From assembly GCF_003752175.1 (NCBI RefSeq), contig NZ_RJVF01000011.1, forward strand, positions 1 to 64,000: a stretch of DNA of 64,000 nucleotides, in the 5' to 3' direction. The notes under the pieces are model-generated. The model did no database searches and had not been told where the DNA came from. It was given only the letters and a program-made list of their open reading frames with translations. Position 1 is the first letter of the stretch, and each line of letters opens with the position of its first letter. Positions 60,215-64,000 of this stretch are shown in pieces. The position numbers and the translations under genes were made by a program. The stretch is from Comamonas sp. BIGb0124. GTDB taxonomy: Bacteria > Pseudomonadota > Gammaproteobacteria > Burkholderiales > Burkholderiaceae_C.

Positions 60215-60682
60215 TCAGCGGTCGACCGGCAGCACCAGCGTTTCCTTGACCTCCTCCATCACCACATAGCTGTGGCTTTCCGCTGCCACGGGCAGTTTCT
60301 TGAGGATGTCCCCGAGCAGATGCCGGTACTCGTCCATGCCCCGCAGCCGGGCCTTGACCAGGTAGTCGAAACTGCCGGAGACCAGGTGGCACTCCAGCAC
60401 CTCGGGCACATGCAGCAGTTCCTTGCGCACCTTGTCGAACACATCGCCGGATTTCGACACCAGCTTGATCTCCACGAAGACCAGCAGCGTCTTGCCCAGT
60501 GCCGCCGGCGACACCCGGGCGTGATAACCGGTGATCACGCCGGCACGCTCCATGCGTCTGACGCGCTCGGTGCACGGCGACGCCGACAGCCCGACCCGCT
60601 CGGCCAGATCGGTCATGGACAGGCGGCCTTCACGCTGCAGGATGTCGAGGATTTTGCGGTCGATGCGGTCGAGTTCGTGCAT
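60215..60682 (-). CDS. Lrp/AsnC-family regulator
   Basis: This 155-residue Lrp-type regulator has an N-terminal helix-turn-helix ('SMTDLAERVGLSASPCTERV') and a C-terminal RAM effector domain ('GSFDYLVKARLRGMDEYRHL'). ATG 60682 gives the standard 'MHELDRIDRKIL' start; the frame extends 13 codons further upstream. It is divergent from dadA, which encodes D-amino-acid dehydrogenase; in E. coli and Pseudomonas the alanine catabolic genes are controlled by Lrp/AsnC proteins, so control of dadA is likely. Confidence 0.93.
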   Translation of the reverse strand: MHELDRIDRKILDILQREGRLSMTDLAERVGLSASPCTERVRRMERAGVITGYHARVSPAALGKTLLVFVEIKLVSKSGDVFDKVRKELLHVPEVLECHLVSGSFDYLVKARLRGMDEYRHLLGDILKKLPVAAESHSYVVMEEVKETLVLPVDR

Positions 60683-60743
60683 TTCACTGATTCCCTTGGA
60701 GGAGCACCATTTAATCAGCAAATACCCATGCCATGCACCGAAA

Positions 60744-60756
60744 TTTCAGTGAAATC
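60744..60756. promoter_or_regulatory. Candidate Lrp-type operator
   Basis: A perfect 13-bp palindrome 'atttcagtgaaat' between the divergent Lrp and dadA genes. A related half-copy 'atttcactga' begins at 60681 and overlaps the Lrp start codon, giving two helically spaced sites (63 bp, about six turns). Confidence 0.5.
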
Positions 60757-60821
60757 CACTGCACTCAAAGCCCTAAAGTCTGAATATCCACTTTGATTCC
60801 TGAGTATCCCGGAGCATTTCC

Positions 60822-62117
60822 ATGAAAGTCATCGTCCTGGGCGGCGGCGTGATCGGCACCACCACCGCGTACTACCTCGCACGGGCCGGCGCACAGGTCA
60901 CGGTTCTCGAGCGCCAGCCCAGCGTGGCGCAGGAAACCAGTTTTGCCAATGCCGGCCAGATCTCTCCGGGTTATTCCACGCCGTGGGCTGCGCCCGGCAT
61001 TCCGCTCAAGGCGATCAAGTGGATGTTCCAGGAGCATGCCCCCCTGGCCATCCGCCTCGACGGCAGCCTGTGGCAGTTGCGCTGGATGGCGCAGATGCTG
61101 CGCAACTGCAACGCGCAAAGCTACGCCGTCAACAAGGAACGCATGACGCGGGTGGCCGAGTACAGCCGGGACTGCCTGCGCCAGTTGCGCGCCGACACCG
61201 GCATCTCGTACGAAAACCGCTCGGGCGGCACCCTTCAGCTGTTCCGCTCCGCCGCGCAGCTCGATGCGGTGGAGCGCGACATCGCCGTGCTGCGCGAATG
61301 CGGCGTTCCGCACGAACTGCTCACGCCCGATCAACTGGCGAGCGTCGAACCCGCGCTCGCCCATGCCAAGGACCGGCTCACCGGCGGACTGCGCCTGCCC
61401 AACGACGAAACAGGCGACTGCCACCTGTTCACCCAGGCCCTTGCCAAGCTGGCCACCGGCCTCGGCGTGGATTTCCGATTCGACCAGCAGGTCGAATCGC
61501 TGGTCTGGGCCGGCGACGCCATCCAGGGCGTGAAAGTCAATGGACGGGTCCTGACCGCCGATCGTTACGTGCTGGCCTTCGGCAGCTACACCCGCGATTT
61601 CATCTCGCCCCTGGGCCTCGATGTGCCGGTCTACCCCGTCAAGGGTTACTCCCTCACCGTCCCCCTGACGGACGAGAGCATGGCGCCGCAGTCGACCGTT
61701 CTGGACGAGACCTACAAGATCGCCGTGACCCGTTTCGACAAACGCATCCGCGTCGGCGGCATGGCCGAACTCGGCGGCTTCGACCTGCGCCTCAACCCCA
61801 AGCGCCGCGCCACACTCGAACGGGTGGTTCGCGACCTCTTCCCGGGCGGCGACATTCCTGCCGCCACGTTCTGGACCGGCCTGCGCCCCATGACCCCGGA
61901 CAGCACCCCCATCGTGGGAGCGACGCGTTACCGCAATCTCTACCTCAATACCGGCCACGGCACGCTGGGATGGACGATGGCGTGCGGCTCGGGCAAGCTC
62001 ATCAGCGACATGCTGTGCGGCCACAAGACCGAGATCAGCACCGAAGGCCTGGCGCTGGACCGCTATGCCGGTGCACAGCGCGCCACGCCGGCCCGTGGCC
62101 GACACGCCCACGCGTGA
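60822..62117 (+). CDS. dadA: D-amino acid dehydrogenase small subunit
   Basis: DadA oxidises D-alanine and other D-amino acids to 2-oxo acids on the inner membrane with FAD, passing electrons to the respiratory chain. It has 431 residues with a dinucleotide-binding start '[18 protein letters not shown]' and '[20 protein letters not shown]', and the C-terminal '[19 protein letters not shown]'. Full length. It is divergent from the Lrp gene; no alr/dadX racemase is adjacent. It could feed on D-amino acids handled by the DUF4392 operon at 15-22 kb, but this is speculation. Confidence 0.96.
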   Translation: MKVIVLGGGVIGTTTAYYLARAGAQVTVLERQPSVAQETSFANAGQISPGYSTPWAAPGIPLKAIKWMFQEHAPLAIRLDGSLWQLRWMAQMLRNCNAQSYAVNKERMTRVAEYSRDCLRQLRADTGISYENRSGGTLQLFRSAAQLDAVERDIAVLRECGVPHELLTPDQLASVEPALAHAKDRLTGGLRLPNDETGDCHLFTQALAKLATGLGVDFRFDQQVESLVWAGDAIQGVKVNGRVLTADRYVLAFGSYTRDFISPLGLDVPVYPVKGYSLTVPLTDESMAPQSTVLDETYKIAVTRFDKRIRVGGMAELGGFDLRLNPKRRATLERVVRDLFPGGDIPAATFWTGLRPMTPDSTPIVGATRYRNLYLNTGHGTLGWTMACGSGKLISDMLCGHKTEISTEGLALDRYAGAQRATPARGRHAHA

Positions 62118-62153
62118 CCCTGTCGGCGGGCTCCGGCGGCCAGCAGCCGGCCG

Positions 62154-62576
62154 TCAAACCGCAAGACGGGCCTTGATGCGTTGCGCCACGGCCTGAAGGT
62201 CGGCGGTTTCGGCCCGCACCGCGCCGTGCTCGCGCAGCCCACGGCCCGCATGGCGCGGCACGATGTGGAAATGCACATGGGGTACCGTCTGACCGGCCGC
62301 GGCGCCATTGAACTGGCCCACGAACACCCCATCGGCCTGCGTCGCCGCCTGGATCGCCGTGGCCAGCCTCGTCACCACGGCGATGCAGTCGCGGGCGGCT
62401 GCATCGGACAGCTCGGGCAGGGTCGCCGCCGCCTCGCGCGGCAGCACCAGCACATGGCCCTCGGCCTGCGGCATGAGGTCCATGAAGGCCAGCGTCGTCG
62501 CATCCTCGTAGACCGGCACGCAGGGCGCTTCGCCCCGCAGAATCTTGGCAAAAATGTTGTTCGAATCGTAGGACAT
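62154..62576 (-). CDS. HIT-family hydrolase
   Basis: This is a small nucleotide-binding hydrolase of the histidine-triad family, 140 residues. The active motif 'HVHFH' is at 100-104, and 'NIFAKILRGEAPCVPVYED' is the HINT-type N-terminus. Such proteins hydrolyse AMP-lysine or other nucleotide adducts. Convergent with dadA (36 bp). The gap 62577-62854 to the next gene holds no recognised element. Confidence 0.94.
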   Translation of the reverse strand: MSYDSNNIFAKILRGEAPCVPVYEDATTLAFMDLMPQAEGHVLVLPREAAATLPELSDAAARDCIAVVTRLATAIQAATQADGVFVGQFNGAAAGQTVPHVHFHIVPRHAGRGLREHGAVRAETADLQAVAQRIKARLAV

Positions 62577-62854
62577 GGCAAGCAGCGGGGGCGAGACCGT
62601 GCGATCCGACCCCGGTATCAGTGACGGTATCCGACATTCTAGGACGGTGCCCGGTCCCGCCAGCCGCGGTCCGAAGCGGCCGGCATGCGCTCACACGATT
62701 GACACACAACCGCCACGCCGCCGTCATCAAGCCGCGCCACCATGGCGGCATGCGACATCCGTCCCTCACCCATCGCGCCACCTCGCCCGCGGACGGGCAA
62801 CGACAGCCGCCCGAGCCCTTCGGAGCCGCCGACAACGTGCCGGCGCGCCGGTCG

Positions 62855-63676
62855 ATGAATGTCCGTACGGTCTGGATCTCGGATGTGCACCTGGGCACAC
62901 CGGGTTGCCAGGCCCACGCCCTGCTGGATTTCCTGCGCCACGTCGAGTGCCAGCAGATGTACCTGGTGGGCGACATCATCGACGGCTGGCAGCTCAAGCG
63001 CAGCTGGCACTGGCCTCAGGCCCACAGCGACGTGATCCAGAAGCTGCTGCGCAAGGTCCGCAAGGGCACCCGCATGACGTTCATCGCCGGCAACCACGAC
63101 GAGTTCGCCCGCCGTTTCCTGGGCGTCACCCTGGGAGGCATCGAAGTCGCCGACGAGGCCGTGCACACCACGGCCGACGGCAAACGCCTGTGGATCCTCC
63201 ACGGCGACCAGTTCGACGGCGTCATCCAATGCGCCAAGTGGCTGGCCCATGTCGGCGACGTGCTCTACGAGTTCTCGCTCAAGCTCAATCGCCACCTCAA
63301 CATCTGCCGTGCGTGGCTGGGCCTGCCCTACTGGTCGATATCGCAATACTTCAAGCTCAAGGTCAAGCGTGCCGTGAGCTACGTGGGCGACTTCGAGAAC
63401 GCCGTCGCCCGCGAAGCGCGCCAGCGCGGCATGGACGGCGTGGTCTGCGGCCACATTCACCACGCCGAGATGCGCGACATCCAGGGCATCCTCTATGCCA
63501 ACGACGGCGACTGGGTCGAGAGCCTGAGCGCGCTGGTCGAGCATGCCGACGGCCGACTCGAGATCGTCCGCTGGCCCATGAGCCATGCGCCGCGCGGCAA
63601 ACGCCAGCCGGCGGTTCAGGAAGATCCCCTGCATCTGCTCGACGACCTCGAGCTGCCGGTCACGCCTCTGCGCTGA
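62855..63676 (+). CDS. Calcineurin-like metallophosphatase (LpxH-like, COG2908)
   Basis: This is a UDP-2,3-diacylglucosamine diphosphatase-type metallophosphatase, 273 residues. Metal ligands are in 'SDVHLG' (D10, H12), 'GDIIDGW' (D40), 'GNHDE' (N80, H81), 'HGDQFDG' (H116) and 'GHIHHAE' (199-205). The helical insert 'SLKLNRHLNICRAWLGLPYW' and extra C-terminus mark the COG2908 branch rather than LpxH itself, so lipid A processing is likely but not certain. ATG 62855 is chosen; an upstream ATG at 62750 adds a disordered lead. Confidence 0.85.
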   Translation: MNVRTVWISDVHLGTPGCQAHALLDFLRHVECQQMYLVGDIIDGWQLKRSWHWPQAHSDVIQKLLRKVRKGTRMTFIAGNHDEFARRFLGVTLGGIEVADEAVHTTADGKRLWILHGDQFDGVIQCAKWLAHVGDVLYEFSLKLNRHLNICRAWLGLPYWSISQYFKLKVKRAVSYVGDFENAVAREARQRGMDGVVCGHIHHAEMRDIQGILYANDGDWVESLSALVEHADGRLEIVRWPMSHAPRGKRQPAVQEDPLHLLDDLELPVTPLR

Positions 63677-63772
63677 ACACCGGCGCCATACGCGGGCCGC
63701 TCCGGGCCGCCAGCGCTTCCAGCCGGCAGACTGCACGGCTTCCTTCATGGCGGCAGGCATCGACCCAGGGCT

Positions 63773-64000
63773 TCAACTCATGCGCATGACCGCGCCGGCT
63801 GCGAGAACAGCGGCGGCCCGTGTCGGGACCTGTGCCACGATCCCGGCCAGCACGCCGGGCAACTCGTCGCTCGCATGGTTGCGCACCCGCCGGGCAGCCG
63901 CCTGGAAACGCGGCAGGTCGGCCAGCAGGCGTGCCACCGCCCAGGCGATCTCGTCGTAGCCGCCGATCGTCAACCCCAGCTCCTGCTCCCGCAGCCAGTG
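63773..64000 (-). CDS. C-terminal part of an unidentified protein (cut by window edge)
   Basis: The last 75 codons of a gene entering from the right edge. The visible sequence ('GYDEIAWAVARLLADLPRFQ', 'RVRNHASDELPGVLAGIVAQ') is alpha-helical and resembles the C-terminal helix region of GT-B glycosyltransferases, which are often found beside this type of metallophosphatase. That is context-based inference only. Convergent with the metallophosphatase gene (96 bp). Confidence 0.6.
   Translation of the reverse strand, partial: HWLREQELGLTIGGYDEIAWAVARLLADLPRFQAAARRVRNHASDELPGVLAGIVAQVPTRAAAVLAAGAVMRMS

Noticed and set aside
62577-62854. Longer start for the LpxH-like phosphatase at 62750
   Set aside because: The added 35 residues are Pro/Ala/Arg-rich with no family similarity; the metal-binding motif normally lies near the N-terminus.

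Overview
The window is a 64 kb piece of a high-GC betaproteobacterial chromosome, most likely Burkholderiales and probably close to Alcaligenaceae (Bordetella/Achromobacter/Pigmentiphaga-like). This rests on the str operon, an aspartate-type HemB, a GatCAB amidotransferase, a Bug-type receptor of the tripartite tricarboxylate transporter class, a DUF4148 secreted protein, many LysR regulators, and the order rpmH-rnpA-yidD-yidC-mnmE diverging from dnaA-dnaN-gyrB. No insertion sequences, prophage, CRISPR arrays, tRNA or rRNA genes were seen. Genus assignment is inference only.

Layout, left to right. 1-7 kb (all minus strand): tuf (partial), fusA, rpsG and rpsL under a clear sigma70 promoter, then dacC, a small alpha/beta hydrolase and a VanZ-family membrane protein. 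7-15 kb: a candidate small RNA, hemB, a CorA-type transporter, a dienelactone hydrolase, a LysR regulator divergent from mmsA, and a GMC oxidoreductase. 15-23 kb: a seven-gene minus-strand operon (TRAP transporter DctM, DctQ and DctP, RidA, DUF4392 D-glutamate cyclase, a PLP ammonia-lyase/racemase, DUF1445/UPF0317) opposite its own LysR gene. This is the most interesting accessory locus. It looks like a system for importing and breaking down 5-oxoproline, D-glutamate or a related D-amino acid, and it encodes the two halves of the animal D-glutamate cyclase DGLUCY as separate genes. 23.4-24.5 kb: a second candidate small RNA and an atypical Fur-fold regulator.

24.5-33 kb: cell-shape genes mrdA, mreD and mreC, mreB behind its own terminator, and divergent gatCAB. 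33-38.5 kb: an ECF sigma factor, a FecR-type anti-sigma factor, a TonB receptor with an STN signalling domain, and a YncE-like lipoprotein, together a cell-surface signalling and metal-uptake unit. 38.5-44.6 kb: a Bug receptor behind an AT-rich palindromic promoter, a GlxA-type AraC regulator, and a LysR gene divergent from a serine-hydrolase/MFS pair.

44.6-55 kb: the replication-origin neighbourhood, with mnmE, yidC, yidD, rnpA and rpmH on the minus strand and dnaA, dnaN and gyrB on the plus strand. The 647-bp rpmH-dnaA gap carries two DnaA boxes. 55-64 kb: a DUF4148 exported protein, a PAP2 phosphatase, a DUF1579/VOC pair, LysR with beta-alanine:pyruvate aminotransferase, Lrp with D-amino-acid dehydrogenase, a HIT protein, a LpxH-like metallophosphatase, and the 3' end of an unidentified gene. 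Start codons were chosen by homology-like N-termini and ribosome-binding sites. Where the longest frame began earlier, the alternative is noted in the entry.
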